A stretch of 64,000 nucleotides of DNA from Rattus norvegicus (GCF_036323735.1 NC_086024.1:136845053-136909052); one strand, 5' to 3'. Shown: positions 56,601 through 60,024, counted from the stretch's first letter. Program-made: numbers and translations. The notes: generated by a model not told the origin, from the letters alone.

Positions 56601-57653
56601 AAGCCCCAGAGATCTGTTGTTTCCTCCTCCCAGTGCTGGATGACAGCCTTTCCATGTGGGTTAGCTTCTCCTCCATGGAGGTTGCTGTTCCCAGATGACA
56701 GCCTGGCTTGCCCTTCTTGGACTTTTATATGGCTGCCTCCTTCATGCTCCTGTCATCTCTCTGAGCAGCCATTTCATACACAGCTCTACAATCTTTTTAT
56801 GTGTATCTGAGTGTTTTGCCTGTATGCATGACTGTGCTGTTCCACATGTGTGCCTGGTGCCCATGGAGGCTAGAATAGCACTTCAGGTCCCTGGAACTAG
56901 AGTTCTTATAAGTAACCGTGTTAATGTTGGAAGTTGAACCTGGATCCCCTGGAAGAGAAACCAGTACTTTTTACTTTTTAACAATCGAGACATCGCTCCA
57001 GTGCCAGCTCCATGCCCTTTGCCTTGTCTTTTGGTCTTGTTGCCGAGCTGACAGGGTCCTTCCTTCTTCATGCACTTTCTAATCTGTCTCTCTAGCCAGG
57101 GGATTGGCTGCAGAGCAGTGCAGGGTCCTGTGTCCGTTCCTGCTGTCCCTAGACTCATAGAGGAAGGCATGGAATGCAGGGAGGGCCCACAGATCTGTGG
57201 AGGAGAAAAATTCTATTTCATACAGAAATATCCCTGGTAGTAAGAAGTGCATCTGTACGCACCCTTTGTAGTAATAATCTGGGCCTTAATGAAGTCTGCT
57301 TATAGTTAGTTATTTTAAGGTTTGTATCTTGGGTTCTGGATTATAGTATCTAAATTTGCAGGAAAACTTTTGCAGATGGTGTCGTAAGGGCAAGCGCAGT
57401 GGGAATGAAGAACTCTGGCCTTTTGCCTGGTTGGCCTCTCTGCCCGCCTCAGTCTTGGTGTGAGCTTAAGAGAGTCACCTGACAGGATCTGCAAGAGTTT
57501 TCACCAACAAAGCCAGTAACATCAGGGTCTCACGCAGCAGGGGCTCTGCCAGCCTTGATTCAAACTTGTTCACCTCACATTTTGACAGGAACAAGACCTG
57601 GTCCGGGGCCCAGTTTGTGTCGGAGCGGAGCAGCGTGCTGGTGTTTCTGCCAG
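5844..57653 (+). CDS. Tdrd9: Tdrd9, ATP-dependent piRNA-pathway helicase: exons 1-9, gene continues beyond the window
   Basis: TDRD9 is a germ-cell DExH-box RNA helicase with a C-terminal Tudor domain; in mouse it acts with MIWI2 in piRNA-guided silencing of L1. Nine exons here join in frame (221+107+98+222+123+81+165+104+65 nt = 395 codons plus one base) with GT-AG borders throughout. The protein shows an N-terminal leader (1-142), Walker A GATGSGKST (157-165), TQPRK (187-191), DEVH (256-259), SAT (289-291) and VLVFLPG (390-396), the order expected of a DEAH/RHA helicase. Intron phases in order are 2,1,0,0,0,0,0,2,1. The mouse protein is about 1,380 residues, so roughly 70% lies to the right of the window. 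No inactivating change is seen. The start is the first ATG of the exon and matches the conserved MLRKLTV N-terminus. Confidence 0.97.
6170..6360 (-). repeat. Old B1-type SINE
   Basis: A TTG/TTTTG-rich tail at the left is followed by cagcctgacctcaactta and cctgagattgcaggggt, a diverged reverse-complement B1 just inside Tdrd9 intron 1. Confidence 0.55.
6394..6491 (+). repeat. ID SINE with target-site duplication
   Basis: A complete ID body and A-rich tail. The duplication aaaaatttcattgca at 6379-6393 is repeated after the tail (about 6492-6508, one extra C). Confidence 0.93.
7355..7762 (+). mobile_element. URR1-type nonautonomous hAT-Charlie element
   Basis: A well-preserved copy of a common rodent DNA-transposon-derived repeat. 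Its markers in order are gtcagtttgacacaagctgg, ttctcaattagtgatcaag, cagcccattgtgggtggtg, gctggtggtcttgggttc and aataaaccctttcc, ending aaccctgactaagacag. The open frames across it on both strands are part of the element. The family name is recalled, not searched. Confidence 0.65.
7765..9665. repeat. Series of old B3/B2-type SINE copies separated by plain intron
   Basis: Reverse-complement B3/B2 markers (gggaattgaacc-like core, then ctgagccatct-like end) recur at about 7765-7935, 8280-8555, 9200-9420 and 9465-9665. A B1-like minus fragment lies near 8125-8240. Between 8560 and 9200 no repeat or exon is recognised. An ATA/ATT triplet repeat follows at 9669-9702. Confidence 0.55.
9743..9834 (+). 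repeat. ID SINE with 16-bp target-site duplication
   Basis: A complete ID element inserted in AT-rich DNA at the 3' end of the antisense L1. The duplication aaaaattagatatttt lies at 9727-9742 and 9835-9850. Confidence 0.94.
9875..13430 (-). mobile_element. 5'-truncated L1 (rat type), antisense, fused to a U6 copy
   Basis: Read on the minus strand this is an L1 from within ORF2 to the 3' end. The reverse-transcriptase core is recognisable at 13164-12847 (MIISLDAEKAFDKIQHPF, then SGTRQGCPLSP). The C-terminal ORF2 region at 11604-11227 carries the Cys-rich CWRGCGERGTLLHCRWDC motif. The 3' UTR occupies about 11000-9875. Frameshifts and stops break ORF2, so it is inactive. The endonuclease domain is missing because the 5' end is truncated at 13430, where U6 snRNA sequence begins in the same orientation. 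An Atp5mg pseudogene interrupts the 3' UTR. Confidence 0.93.
10172..10612 (-). pseudogene. Atp5mg-ps: Atp5mg (ATP synthase subunit g) processed pseudogene
   Basis: On the minus strand a frame from 10590 reads MAKFIRNFVEKAPSMVAAA and then PRLATLWHCAKVELVPPTP, clearly the mitochondrial F1Fo ATP synthase subunit g. After IPTAIQSMKK a frameshift in an A-rich run (near 10425) ends the frame. The C-terminal part, ending in the codons for GIVGYDV, is still recognisable near 10285-10310. There are no introns, about 30 bases of 5' UTR lie before the ATG, and poly(A) (T-run at 10172-10186) marks a retrocopy. It sits inside the 3' UTR of the antisense L1. Flanking L1 sequence (gttgccattgttg and ggcattattgttc) may be a decayed target-site duplication. 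Confidence 0.93.
13431..13537 (-). pseudogene. Rnu6-ps: U6 snRNA retrocopy, full length, 5' partner of a U6-L1 chimera
   Basis: The minus strand reads the whole U6 snRNA: gctcgctttggcagcacata at its 5' end, ttagcatggcccctgtgc in the middle and gcgttccatattttt at the 3' end. About five changes from the usual U6 are seen, several at CpG. The ACAGAGA box is altered to ACAGAAA while the AGC triad is kept. Directly after its terminal T-run, with no spacer, the L1 ORF2 sequence starts in the same orientation. No PSE or correctly spaced TATA box is seen upstream, so it is not a functional gene. U6-L1 fusions are a known product of L1 reverse transcription joining U6 RNA to truncated L1. Confidence 0.93.
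13538..14385. other. Tdrd9 intron 1, no recognised gene or repeat
   Basis: Between the U6-L1 chimera and the 21-bp minisatellite I see no clear SINE, exon or tandem repeat. Open frames here are short and lack recognisable protein features. Confidence 0.5.
14386..14930. repeat. 21-bp minisatellite with 200-bp higher-order unit
   Basis: About 26 units of the type tctctgcatcccacccatgca (21 bp), mixed with 16-bp variants (tctctacacccatgca). Because 21 is a multiple of three, several frames stay open on both strands and give false proteins rich in His, Ser and Pro. The segment starting at 14501 repeats from 14701 almost unchanged, giving a 200-bp higher-order period (eight 21-mers plus two 16-mers). 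Confidence 0.92.
15683..15797 (-). repeat. ID SINE, minus orientation
   Basis: A reverse-complement ID: a double T-run with ggttc between, ggaccgaacccagggcc, and gagctaaatccccagcccc at its 5' end. The duplication tgcctgact lies at 15674-15682 and 15798-15806. A G-rich GGT/GGGGT stretch precedes it (15530-15640). Confidence 0.93.
16478..16580 (-). repeat. ID SINE, minus orientation
   Basis: A complete reverse-complement ID with a C-run and T-run at its tail side. The short duplication caggagc is seen at 16461-16467 and 16581-16587. Confidence 0.9.
16784..16853. repeat. Compound CT/GT microsatellite
   Basis: A run of about 18 CT dinucleotides is followed directly by a GT run with one TATG interruption. 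A B3-type SINE (minus) follows at about 16860-17030 and another diverged SINE fragment at about 17045-17180. Confidence 0.9.
17764..17803. repeat. CA microsatellite
   Basis: About 19 CA units, preceded by a looser ACGTGCGCACATGC segment. Confidence 0.9.
17804..18634. other. Intron 1 between the CA repeat and the Rd3l stop codon; probable Rd3l 3' UTR
   Basis: No interspersed repeat is recognised. If Rd3l ends as predicted, the right part is its 3' UTR on the minus strand. A candidate polyadenylation signal AATAAA (minus) lies at 18310-18305, about 325 bases after the stop codon. Confidence 0.45.
18635..18923 (-). CDS. Rd3l: Rd3l second (last) coding exon
   Basis: Starts after a CCCCCGTAG acceptor at 18924. 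The first base completes Arg99, giving RFRELLAENDVLPWEIVYI and onward to the TAA at 18637-18635. It encodes the conserved IFKQVLKDFL helix and the less conserved acidic tail (DKDEIPTISSYVD). Confidence 0.94.
18635..19517 (-). CDS. Rd3l: Rd3l, retinal degeneration 3-like protein (complete coding sequence, two exons)
   Basis: Two minus-strand exons (19517-19222 and 18923-18635) join to give a complete 194-residue protein, close to the 195 residues of RD3. Family features are the MPFFSWVKW start, the helical LLRELKWHLRERERL segment, the signature TGVDYNWLRSY, then TEQRQLEVLCSQVQPCQTG, and SRFRELLAEND formed across the junction. A Ser/Asp-rich tail ends in NLPYYHPPS. RD3 binds and inhibits retinal guanylate cyclase and guides its transport; the role of RD3L is poorly known. 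The gene lies wholly inside Tdrd9 intron 1 on the opposite strand, as in human. A CTACAG acceptor just before the ATG suggests an upstream noncoding exon. Confidence 0.94.
19222..19517 (-). CDS. Rd3l: Rd3l first coding exon
   Basis: Encodes residues 1-98 and two bases of codon 99 (MPFFSWVKWPKPYSDKQ through TGTVLS). The donor on the minus strand is CAG then GTAAAG at 19221. Without splicing the frame stops two codons later. On the upstream side, TCTCTACAG ending at 19525 forms a likely acceptor, so the exon probably begins at 19524. Confidence 0.94.
19525..21515. other. Intron 1 upstream of Rd3l, no recognised repeat
   Basis: This stretch would contain the Rd3l promoter and noncoding first exon(s) on the minus strand, but I cannot place them. 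No SINE or L1 sequence is evident, which is unusual here and hints at regulatory constraint. Confidence 0.4.
21516..21670 (-). repeat. B1-type SINE
   Basis: Reverse-complement B1 features: gagacagggtctcagc, ctggctgtcctggaattc and tcctgagtgttgggat. Confidence 0.7.
21772..21821. repeat. GTAT tetranucleotide microsatellite
   Basis: About twelve uninterrupted GTAT/TATG units. Confidence 0.92.
22195..23000. repeat. Old B1-type and B3-type SINEs
   Basis: A diverged minus B1 lies at 22195-22297 (aaggtctcactgtgtagccc). A minus B3-type copy lies at about 22800-22985 (gctgtgaaccaccaatgggg). Between them (22300-22795) I recognise nothing. Confidence 0.5.
23525..23739 (+). repeat. B1 SINE with 12-bp target-site duplication
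   Basis: A well-preserved B1: gccaggtagtggtgcacgcc, cagcactaaggaggcagagg and gagttccaggacagccaggg, with an AAC-rich tail. The duplication aaaaaagatttt lies at 23513-23524 and 23740-23751. It sits beside the truncated 3' end of an antisense L1. Confidence 0.88.
23760..25712 (-). mobile_element. L1 fragment with 5' UTR, ORF1 and start of ORF2 only (antisense)
   Basis: On the minus strand, 5' UTR-like sequence (about 25712-25300) is followed by ORF1: residues EIENLGKRSGVVDASIINR to MPINIQEAYRTLNRLDQK at 25161-24712, then VTYKGRPIRITPNFSPETM-type sequence at 24669-24379, broken by frameshifts. The start of ORF2 follows (endonuclease region, ILNIYAPNARH near 23990). Sequence stops within the endonuclease region at about 23765, where a short A-rich run follows. 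Loss of the 3' part is unusual, since most L1 copies lose the 5' part. An ID element interrupts it at 25258-25359. Confidence 0.88.
25258..25359 (-). repeat. ID SINE inserted in L1
   Basis: A reverse-complement ID with a T/G-rich tail. The duplication gtcctgtatttcttt lies at 25243-25257 and 25360-25374, within L1 ORF1 leader sequence, so it is younger than the L1. Confidence 0.94.
25790..25925 (-). repeat. B3/B2-type SINE
   Basis: Reverse-complement core ggcagttgtgaaccatcat, then ctgggaactaaacccaggtc and ccttaaccacggagtcatct. Confidence 0.7.
25926..27354. other. Intron 1, no recognised feature
   Basis: I see no exon, SINE or tandem repeat here. Open frames near 26500-26800 and 26890-27110 have no recognisable protein motifs and are treated as chance. 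Confidence 0.4.
27355..28845. repeat. Old SINE fragments before Tdrd9 exon 2
   Basis: A B1 fragment (minus) lies at 27365-27440 (gagacagggtttcattatg), a B3-type copy at about 27880-28070 with a GT/G run, a B1-like fragment near 28075-28200, and another B3-type copy (minus) at about 28565-28805. An AT-rich segment (27540-27700) holds TATATAT runs only. Confidence 0.5.
28925..29031 (+). CDS. Tdrd9: Tdrd9 coding exon 2
   Basis: Lies between a TTTGCAG acceptor and a GTAAGC donor. With the two bases of exon 1 it reads RSLSQRSSEVEYINKYRQ and then LEAQELDIYGQDQPPSGP, residues 74-109, leaving phase 1. The segment SSEVEYINKYRQLEAQELD is strongly conserved in TDRD9. It is too short to stand out as an open frame and was found by joining frame and splice sites. 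Confidence 0.95.
29340..29421 (+). repeat. ID SINE, first of a close pair
   Basis: A complete ID with 12-bp duplication aagaatacttaa at 29328-29339 and 29422-29433. It reads tttaactcagtgg, a variant shared with the neighbouring copy. Confidence 0.92.
29447..29536 (+). repeat. ID SINE, second of a close pair, with internal deletion
   Basis: Has its own 15-bp duplication aaaatgtttctttag (29432-29446 and 29537-29551), so it is a separate insertion 25 bases after the first. About 13 bases between the A box and the anticodon-stem region are missing (gcagaggcaagcgc). Confidence 0.9.
29560..31280. other. Intron 2 with old SINE pieces; one 27-bp tandem duplication
   Basis: A B1-like fragment occurs at 29560-29690 and a B4/ID-B1-like segment with CA-rich tail at about 29705-30120. 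Another B1 fragment (minus) lies near 30200-30290. At 31054-31107 a 27-bp unit (agactctgtactgagcatg core) is present twice. No coding sequence is recognised. Confidence 0.45.
31281..33239. other. Intron 2, no gene; one 35-bp tandem duplication
   Basis: A 35-bp unit (gagtggtctgggtggcaggc core) is repeated at 32351 and 32386. A 155-codon open frame at 32231-32698 spans the duplication but has no recognisable motif or splice context and is treated as chance. Confidence 0.45.
33240..33480 (-). repeat. B3-type SINE with GT-rich part
   Basis: A GT/GAGTGT-rich tail is followed by tgctggtgttcatagagacc and a diverged B3 core. Confidence 0.55.
33498..33576 (-). repeat. ID SINE lacking part of its 5' end
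   Basis: A reverse-complement ID in which the segment tgagctaaatcccc before the terminal ccaacc is missing. The duplication gtgtggggacattttta lies at 33481-33497 and 33577-33593. Confidence 0.9.
33840..34960. other. Intron 2, old B1-like fragment then no recognised feature
   Basis: A diverged B1-like minus fragment at 33840-33935 (gagagctgggattaaaggca) is followed by plain intron up to a poly(T) run and SINE-like sequence near 34890. Confidence 0.4.
34970..35147 (+). repeat. B1-type SINE
   Basis: Shows tgcctgtgatcccagtattc, gagatggatgcaggagaatgg and gtctcaaaaatacaaac. It forms the head of the tandem repeat that follows. A 30-odd-bp GCAGTGTTGGCG-containing duplication (34948 and 34990) precedes it. 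Confidence 0.65.
35148..35340 (+). repeat. 67-bp tandem repeat in a SINE tail
   Basis: The unit starting cacatcatacctaccccgaa recurs at 35148, 35215 and 35282, an exact 67-bp spacing, with the last unit partial. It lies directly in the CAAA-rich tail of the B1-type SINE, so the tail appears to have been tandemly amplified. Confidence 0.92.
35468..35564 (+). repeat. ID SINE
   Basis: A complete ID with gaacc tail and A-run. Duplication aaaaactgtg at 35458-35467 and 35565-35574. Confidence 0.93.
35575..36348. other. End of intron 2, no recognised feature
   Basis: Plain sequence leading to the exon 3 acceptor. No SINE or open frame of note. Confidence 0.45.
36349..36446 (+). CDS. Tdrd9: Tdrd9 coding exon 3
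   Basis: Acceptor GACTGCAG, donor GTAAAA. It encodes residues 110-142 (GLRSPLAKISNVACIPE, then TTYKYPDLPINRCKEE), the linker just before the helicase core. The 98-nt exon returns the frame to phase 0. The Tyr-Lys-Tyr-Pro-Asp-Leu-Pro stretch is typical of TDRD9. Confidence 0.95.
36447..37250. other. Start of intron 3, no recognised feature
   Basis: Apart from a short direct repeat of a cacacacactgt(g/a)agg type (37083-37130), nothing is recognised. Confidence 0.45.
37252..38240 (+). pseudogene. Fbl-ps: Fibrillarin (Fbl) processed pseudogene
   Basis: An intronless copy of fibrillarin, the nucleolar box C/D snoRNP 2'-O-methyltransferase. The ATG at 37329 starts MKPGFSP, and a shifted frame encodes the Gly/Arg-rich domain. 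Then about 65 residues between the GAR domain and AWNPF are missing. The methyltransferase part follows with VDQIHIKPRAKVL, FSHRSG-type sequence, INLAKKRTNIIPVIEDARH, and NAHTFLRNGGHFVISIKAN to LTLEP. A second small deletion removes the VDVIFADVAQ region near 37870, taking the conserved acidic loop. A 3' UTR with attaaa and a short A-run ends it near 38240. Several frameshifts make it nonfunctional. Confidence 0.93.
38355..39637 (+). repeat. 1.28-kb minisatellite of an 8-bp unit (TGGYGTGS)
   Basis: About 160 copies of an 8-bp unit with two variable positions: TGGCGTGG, TGGTGTGG, TGGCGTGC and TGGTGTGC, plus a few TGGCATGG. Neither strand offers a stop codon in the unit and 8 is not a multiple of 3, so up to all six frames are open and produce false proteins of 430-640 residues (Trp/Gly/Val-rich on plus; Thr/Pro/His-rich on minus). 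The array ends in sequence that reads on as the body of a B1 SINE. Confidence 0.96.
39626..39690 (+). repeat. B1-like SINE remnant at the end of the minisatellite
   Basis: The last units run into gtggtggcacccattgtaat and then ttgggaggcagaag, which aligns with the start of B1 (GGCGTGGTGGCGCACGCC, then CTTGGGAGGCAGAG). The similarity fades after about 39690. Confidence 0.6.
39886..40107 (+). CDS. Tdrd9: Tdrd9 coding exon 4 (Walker A and motif Ia)
   Basis: A 74-codon exon between AATTTCAG and GTGAGA. It encodes residues 143-216, the start of RecA-like domain 1: VVIIHGATGSGKSTQLPQY contains motif I (Walker A; Lys163 and Ser164 bind ATP phosphates), and VVTQPRKIGASSIARW contains motif Ia. The exon ends LGGLVGYQ, which in TDRD9 leads straight into VGLEK of the next exon. 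All catalytic residues are present. Confidence 0.97.
40108..40585. other. Intron 4, no recognised feature
   Basis: A short intron of 478 bases between exons 4 and 5. No repeat or open frame of note. Confidence 0.5.
40586..40708 (+). CDS. Tdrd9: Tdrd9 coding exon 5 (motif Ib and first half of motif II)
   Basis: A 41-codon exon after CTTCAACTTCAG and before GTGAGC. It encodes residues 217-257, VGLEKTATEDTRLIYMTTG through FTHVFIDE. It includes the motif Ib region (YMTTGVLLQKIVS) and ends exactly after the Asp-Glu of the DExH box, so the catalytic DEVH motif is completed only after splicing. Confidence 0.97.
41118..41215 (+). repeat. Old ID/tRNA-Ala-like SINE
   Basis: A diverged copy with ggctgtagtttagtctcag, cctagcatgtgagaggctc and aaaccccagcactgc. 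Confidence 0.65.
41216..43017. other. Rest of intron 5
   Basis: No exon is seen between 41216 and 43018. A B3-type SINE (minus) with a CATGTGTATG-rich tail lies at about 42690-42930. The rest shows no repeat I recognise. Confidence 0.45.
43018..43098 (+). CDS. Tdrd9: Tdrd9 coding exon 6 (second half of the DEVH box)
   Basis: A 27-codon exon between TTTCTGTAG and GTAAAT. It encodes VHERTEEMDFLLLVVRKLL and then RTNSRFVK, residues 258-284. Joined to exon 5 it gives IDEVHERTEEMD, the DEVH form of motif II, where TDRD9 has Val in place of the Ala of DEAH. Skipping this 81-nt, phase-0 exon would keep the frame but remove half of motif II. Confidence 0.96.
43147..43712 (+). mobile_element. Diverged URR1-type hAT element interrupted by a B1
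   Basis: An older relative of the element at 7355-7762: gtcctggttgggttttg at the left, aataaaccctttccttcc and ctattggtcatggtgttcac at the right, ending aaaccctgcctaagacag. A B1 in plus orientation (43236-43385; cagcacttgggaggtagaag) has inserted into it. Confidence 0.6.
44064..44228 (+). CDS. Tdrd9: Tdrd9 coding exon 7 (motif III, SAT)
   Basis: A 55-codon exon between TTTCCTGCAG and GTATGT. It encodes residues 285-339: VILMSATINCKQFADYFAV includes motif III (Ser-Ala-Thr, coupling ATP hydrolysis to unwinding), followed by the linker VFEVEGKPHTIEQYYLNDL at the exit of RecA domain 1. The frame is phase 0 at both ends. Confidence 0.97.
44229..45678. other. First part of intron 7, no recognised gene
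   Basis: No SINE, L1 or exon is identified up to the target-site duplication of the L1 fragment (tttataatgttcaac, 45664-45678). Confidence 0.45.
45679..46910 (+). mobile_element. L1 5' UTR plus ORF1 fragment, no tail, flanked by a target-site duplication
   Basis: Plus-strand L1 beginning in 5' UTR sequence and covering most of ORF1. ORF1-type peptides include IQEIEERISGAEDTIENIN, KCKKLLTQNIQEIQDTM and MPINIQEAYRTPNRLDQKR. It ends abruptly after the aaaaaggtcaagtaacat segment (the GQVT of ORF1p). No ORF2, 3' UTR or poly(A) follows. The sequence tttataatgttcaac directly before it (45664-45678) is repeated directly after it as tttgtaatgttcaac (46911-46925), 14 of 15 identical, as expected of a retrotransposition event. 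Frameshifts make ORF1 inactive. Confidence 0.88.
47019..47080. repeat. CT microsatellite beside a B1
   Basis: About 30 CT units with one TTT interruption. A B1 in minus orientation follows at about 47090-47222 (ccctggctgtcctagacctc; cagtgctgggattaaaggtg). The CT tract occupies its tail position. Confidence 0.88.
47732..47851. repeat. CpG-rich minisatellite, unit about 19-20 bp
   Basis: About six imperfect copies of a cgtcccaccc(c/t)(c/g)tgtg(t/c)gg-type unit, GC- and CpG-rich in otherwise ordinary sequence. A B1 (minus) follows at about 47870-48005. Confidence 0.75.
48006..49691. other. End of intron 7, no recognised repeat or gene
   Basis: An open frame of 155 codons at 48079-48546 has a hydrophobic, Gly-rich stretch (HVILGAGVGIGASFLGMIMA) that could resemble a membrane helix. 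I recognise no family and no splice context, so I do not call it a gene. Confidence 0.4.
49692..49795 (+). CDS. Tdrd9: Tdrd9 coding exon 8
   Basis: Follows a strong pyrimidine tract ending TTTTTTCAG, with donor GTAAGA. It encodes LPPYRLEEPVITKDVYEVA and then VSLIQMFDDLDMKESG, residues 340-374, leaving phase 2. The LEEPVITKD(V/I)YEVAVSLIQ block is a TDRD9 hallmark linking the two helicase lobes. The intron before it (about 5.5 kb) holds a tailless L1 fragment. Confidence 0.96.
50530..50985. repeat. Old tRNA-type SINE, GGGC run and CT/CA-rich tract
   Basis: A SINE-like head (ggaggtggctcagttggtaa) at about 50535-50640 is followed by a GGGC tetranucleotide run (50651-50672), then a pyrimidine-rich CCT/TCC stretch (50760-50900) and a CACA run (50928-50945). 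Confidence 0.65.
51430..51608 (-). repeat. B2 SINE
   Basis: A clear reverse-complement B2: ggatcccatcacagatggtt, gccaccatgtggttgctggg and gctgagccatctctccagcc. Confidence 0.85.
51987..52100 (-). repeat. ID SINE, first of a three-SINE cluster
   Basis: A reverse-complement ID with a TTTG/T-rich tail and the usual ggggaccgaacccagggcc body. It follows tggctccgac (51977-51986) and abuts the T-rich tail of the next element. Confidence 0.92.
52108..52232 (-). repeat. B2 SINE in the cluster
   Basis: A shortened B2 (taaaagatttatttatttta tail, then the ggttgcaagccaccatgtgg core and gccatctctccagccc head), followed by the second copy of tggctccgac at 52233-52242. Confidence 0.85.
52243..52352 (-). repeat. 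ID SINE, third of the cluster
   Basis: A complete reverse-complement ID with a double T-run, flanked by tggctccgac at 52233-52242 and 52353-52362. Confidence 0.93.
52755..53480. repeat. B1 (minus) and B3-type fragments in intron 8
   Basis: A B1 lies at 52760-52890 (gagacaaggtatcactaaat; gagtgctgggatggagagt). A GTGTGCATG-rich B3-type fragment lies at about 53310-53480. Confidence 0.6.
53634..53692. repeat. GT run meeting an AC run: inverted microsatellite
   Basis: (GT)n passes through gcgcgtgtgcgcacacgcac into (CA)n, so the tract is a near-perfect inverted repeat centred on gtgtgcgcacac. A B3-type SINE (minus) follows to about 53815. Confidence 0.88.
54352..54399 (+). repeat. Half-length ID element with A tail and target-site duplication
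   Basis: Only the 5' half of an ID is present (gggattggggatttagctc to cgcttgcctagg). It stops in the loop that corresponds to the tRNA anticodon loop and is followed by seven A. The sequence cagtcccta at 54343-54351 recurs at 54400-54408, so this is an insertion in its own right and not a remnant of a deletion. Confidence 0.85.
54525..56035 (-). mobile_element. Older L1 (Lx-type) 3' part, antisense
   Basis: The left part is L1 3' UTR in reverse (cattttacatcccgatacag at the left; cacccagttccctctctcca further right). Near 55740-56000 it reads ORF2 C-terminal sequence in reverse (tagctgactagtattccatt; ggatatcttttgggtatatg). ORF2 is heavily damaged and truncated at its 5' side near 56035. Confidence 0.82.
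56222..56487. repeat. TCTCTGTG-type compound microsatellite
   Basis: Mixed TCTCTG and TGTG units over about 265 bases, ending in a pure GT run with GCGTGCG. Open frames in it on both strands are artefacts of the repeat. Confidence 0.92.
56790..57005 (-). repeat. B3-type SINE
   Basis: A GTGTATCTGAGTGTTTTGCC-like tail at the left, then a B3 core and a diverged atcgagacatcgctccag head. Confidence 0.65.
57589..57653 (+). CDS. Tdrd9: Tdrd9 coding exon 9 (start of second helicase lobe)
   Basis: A 65-nt exon between TTTTGACAG and GTGTGA. It completes Gly374 and encodes NKTWSGAQFVSERSSVLVF then LP, with the last base starting Gly396. VLVFLPG is motif IV at the start of RecA domain 2. The next exon should begin in phase 1 with the LGEINYMHE block. 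I found no such sequence before 64000, so intron 9 is at least 6.3 kb. Confidence 0.95.
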
Positions 57654-58351
57654 GTGTGAATGTCATGATTTTGTGACTGGAATTTTAATACTCTGGACAT
57701 CACCTTTTGAACAGTGGTGTCATGCTGCCTGTTCTCTTAGACATGGGAGCATGAGCAGCCGTGGCTCAGGTTGGCTTGTCCGTAACCTTTGCAGTGCTGC
57801 AGAGCGTTCTAGTAAGGAAGAGTACCTTTAAGGCAGGCTTGTCAGCTTCGAGATTTCGGGTAAGATGTTTTGCTTTGTTAAGAACTTTCCTTTGATGGTC
57901 ATGAATGTGAAGTGATGTCCTGAGTTTGCAGTGGGGCATTCTTACTTCGAGCAAAGCAGGAAGCCCTGCTCATCCCCAGCAGTCTCTGATGCTGAGGAAA
58001 ATGGGCTCCTCCTGCACCTTTCTGAAGAGTCCCAACTGTGTCGAGTGACACCTTGTCAAAATGACTTCATGGAGTAGTGCAGTTTGATGAAATTATAACG
58101 ATATTCACATATGTTGTTGCCGAGAGGTAATATACACAGAACATGTGAGTATCTGTGCACTGGTGATGGGAACAAGAGAAGCTTAATTTTGGGATGTACC
58201 ATATGAGGTTCAGATCCTGGTCACATTTTGCTCACTGAATAGATTGATTTTATGCACAGAACCAACCCCTAGCTGGCAGCATCTGTGTGTATTTGTCACA
58301 TGACTTCTGAGTCCACAGACCCAGGAAAAAGCAGCAGCAGGCGATGGTGCT
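57654..58351. other. Start of intron 9, no recognised feature
   Basis: No SINE, L1 or exon is identified. Confidence 0.45.
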
Positions 58352-58431
58352 CCTCACATCCTCACATCCTCACATCCTCACATCCTCACATCCTCACATC
58401 CTCACATCCTCACATCCTCACATCCTCACAT
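58352..58431 (+). repeat. CCTCACAT 8-bp tandem repeat, about ten copies
   Basis: Ten nearly perfect copies of the octamer CCTCACAT in tandem, then atgaggtaaac. Confidence 0.95.
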
Positions 58432-59027
58432 GAGGTAAACACAGCCCAGCAAGGGTCTCCAAGGCACATCTGCCTTCAGCTCTGTGGCTTTCTGTTACAT
58501 ACAAATCTAAATCAAGTCTGGCCTATTATGTTTATGGGTTTCATGAATTGACTTGTTTCGAGCAGATATGAATTAGTTTTTTCAGGGCTGCTACAACAAG
58601 GCATTGCAAATTGGATGTGCAAAACAAGAGTGGTGTGTTTCCCTGCTGTTAGAATGCTTAGGCATTCTGGAAGCAGTTGTGAGGAGACATGCTCCCTCTC
58701 AGGCACAGGCTCTGCCTAGCTCCAGATAGCTGGCCTCAGGCCTGGGGGTTTGTTTGTGGTTCCACTTGCATGGCTGTCACATGACAGCCCCTGGTTCTTC
58801 CCTCTTTTTATGAGACCAACCGTCCTATTGGATGAATGTGCCAACTGACTACACTAGGACCGTGTTGTAGCTACTGTATGTGCAATGGCTGATTCTGAGT
58901 CAGGTCGCTCACATTCTTAGTTATTGGAGTTGAGTCTAAAATTGTTTTTGGGAGACGCAGCTGAACATGTAAAAGATTGAAATATTGATAATCCACACGA
59001 GGCACAGTGCAGATGCAGATGCTGTCA
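58432..59027. other. Intron 9, no recognised feature
   Basis: Plain sequence. No tandem repeat or SINE recognised. Confidence 0.4.
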
Positions 59028-59043
59028 GCCAGTACACATTTTT

Positions 59044-59114
59044 TTTTTTTTTTTGGTTCTTTTTTTTTCGGAGCTGGGGACCGAACCCAGGGCCTTGCGC
59101 TTCCTAGGTAAGCG
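59044..59114 (-). repeat. 5'-truncated ID SINE
   Basis: The tail and 3' half of an ID in reverse (ggaccgaacccagggcc then gcgcttcctaggtaagcg), lacking the A-box half. The duplication gccagtacacattttt lies at 59028-59043 and 59115-59130, so it inserted in this truncated form. Confidence 0.9.
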
Positions 59115-60024
59115 GCCAGTACACATTTTTAAACCTACGGAAAAGGACCAAATCCTTAAAGTATTATTACTGGTTTTATATTCTTGGGATCTAACCCAAC
59201 TCCCCATTCAGAACCCACCACTGAGTTACACTCCAGTCCATTTGTTTTTTTGTTTGTTTTTGGTTTTGAGACACAACTTTAATGTAGTCTTGCCTGGTCT
59301 GGAGCTGTCTGTGTGTCTGTCTGGCTGAGAATGGATGTTATCTTGCTTCTGCCTCCCAGGTCCTAAGATTTAAGACTGGAGTTACCTATCTAGTTTAAAA
59401 ACTTCTTTTTGATTAGCAACATTTTGTATATTCATTGGAGGAAATTTGGAAAACAGGAGGGAAAAGAAGTTACTTATGTGGCCAACACTCGTCAGTACTG
59501 TTCTGACAAGAAAAACACTGAAAGAATGTCTGTGTTTTAAAATAACTAAGTCATTACTAGTCAATGTCATGGTGCATTTGTCCTAATTTTGGTACAAAAG
59601 ATGATGGAGTCAAATCAAACTGGTAAGGCTGTCTTTGAAAAAGTTATTTTATCTTGAAATTAACCTAATAAAGGAAGCAAAAGACTTGCTCAATAAAAAA
59701 TTTAAGACACAGAAAAAAGAAATGGAAGAAGGTACCAGAAGATGGAAATACCTCCCTTGCTCAAGGATTGGCAGGATTAATGCTGTAGAAATGTCATTCT
59801 ACCCAAAGCTACCTACAGAGTTAGTGCAGTCCTCATCTAAATTCCAGTGCAATTCCTCACAGAATCATTTCACAATTCATATGGAAATACAAAAGACCAG
59901 GCAGGATATCTAAAACAATCCTGAACAACAAAAACTGCTGGAGAAAGTATTAGGCCTGATTTTCAGTTGTTAGAGAGCCATAGAATAAAAACAGCATGGT
60001 ACTGGTATAAAAATACTGAGGACC

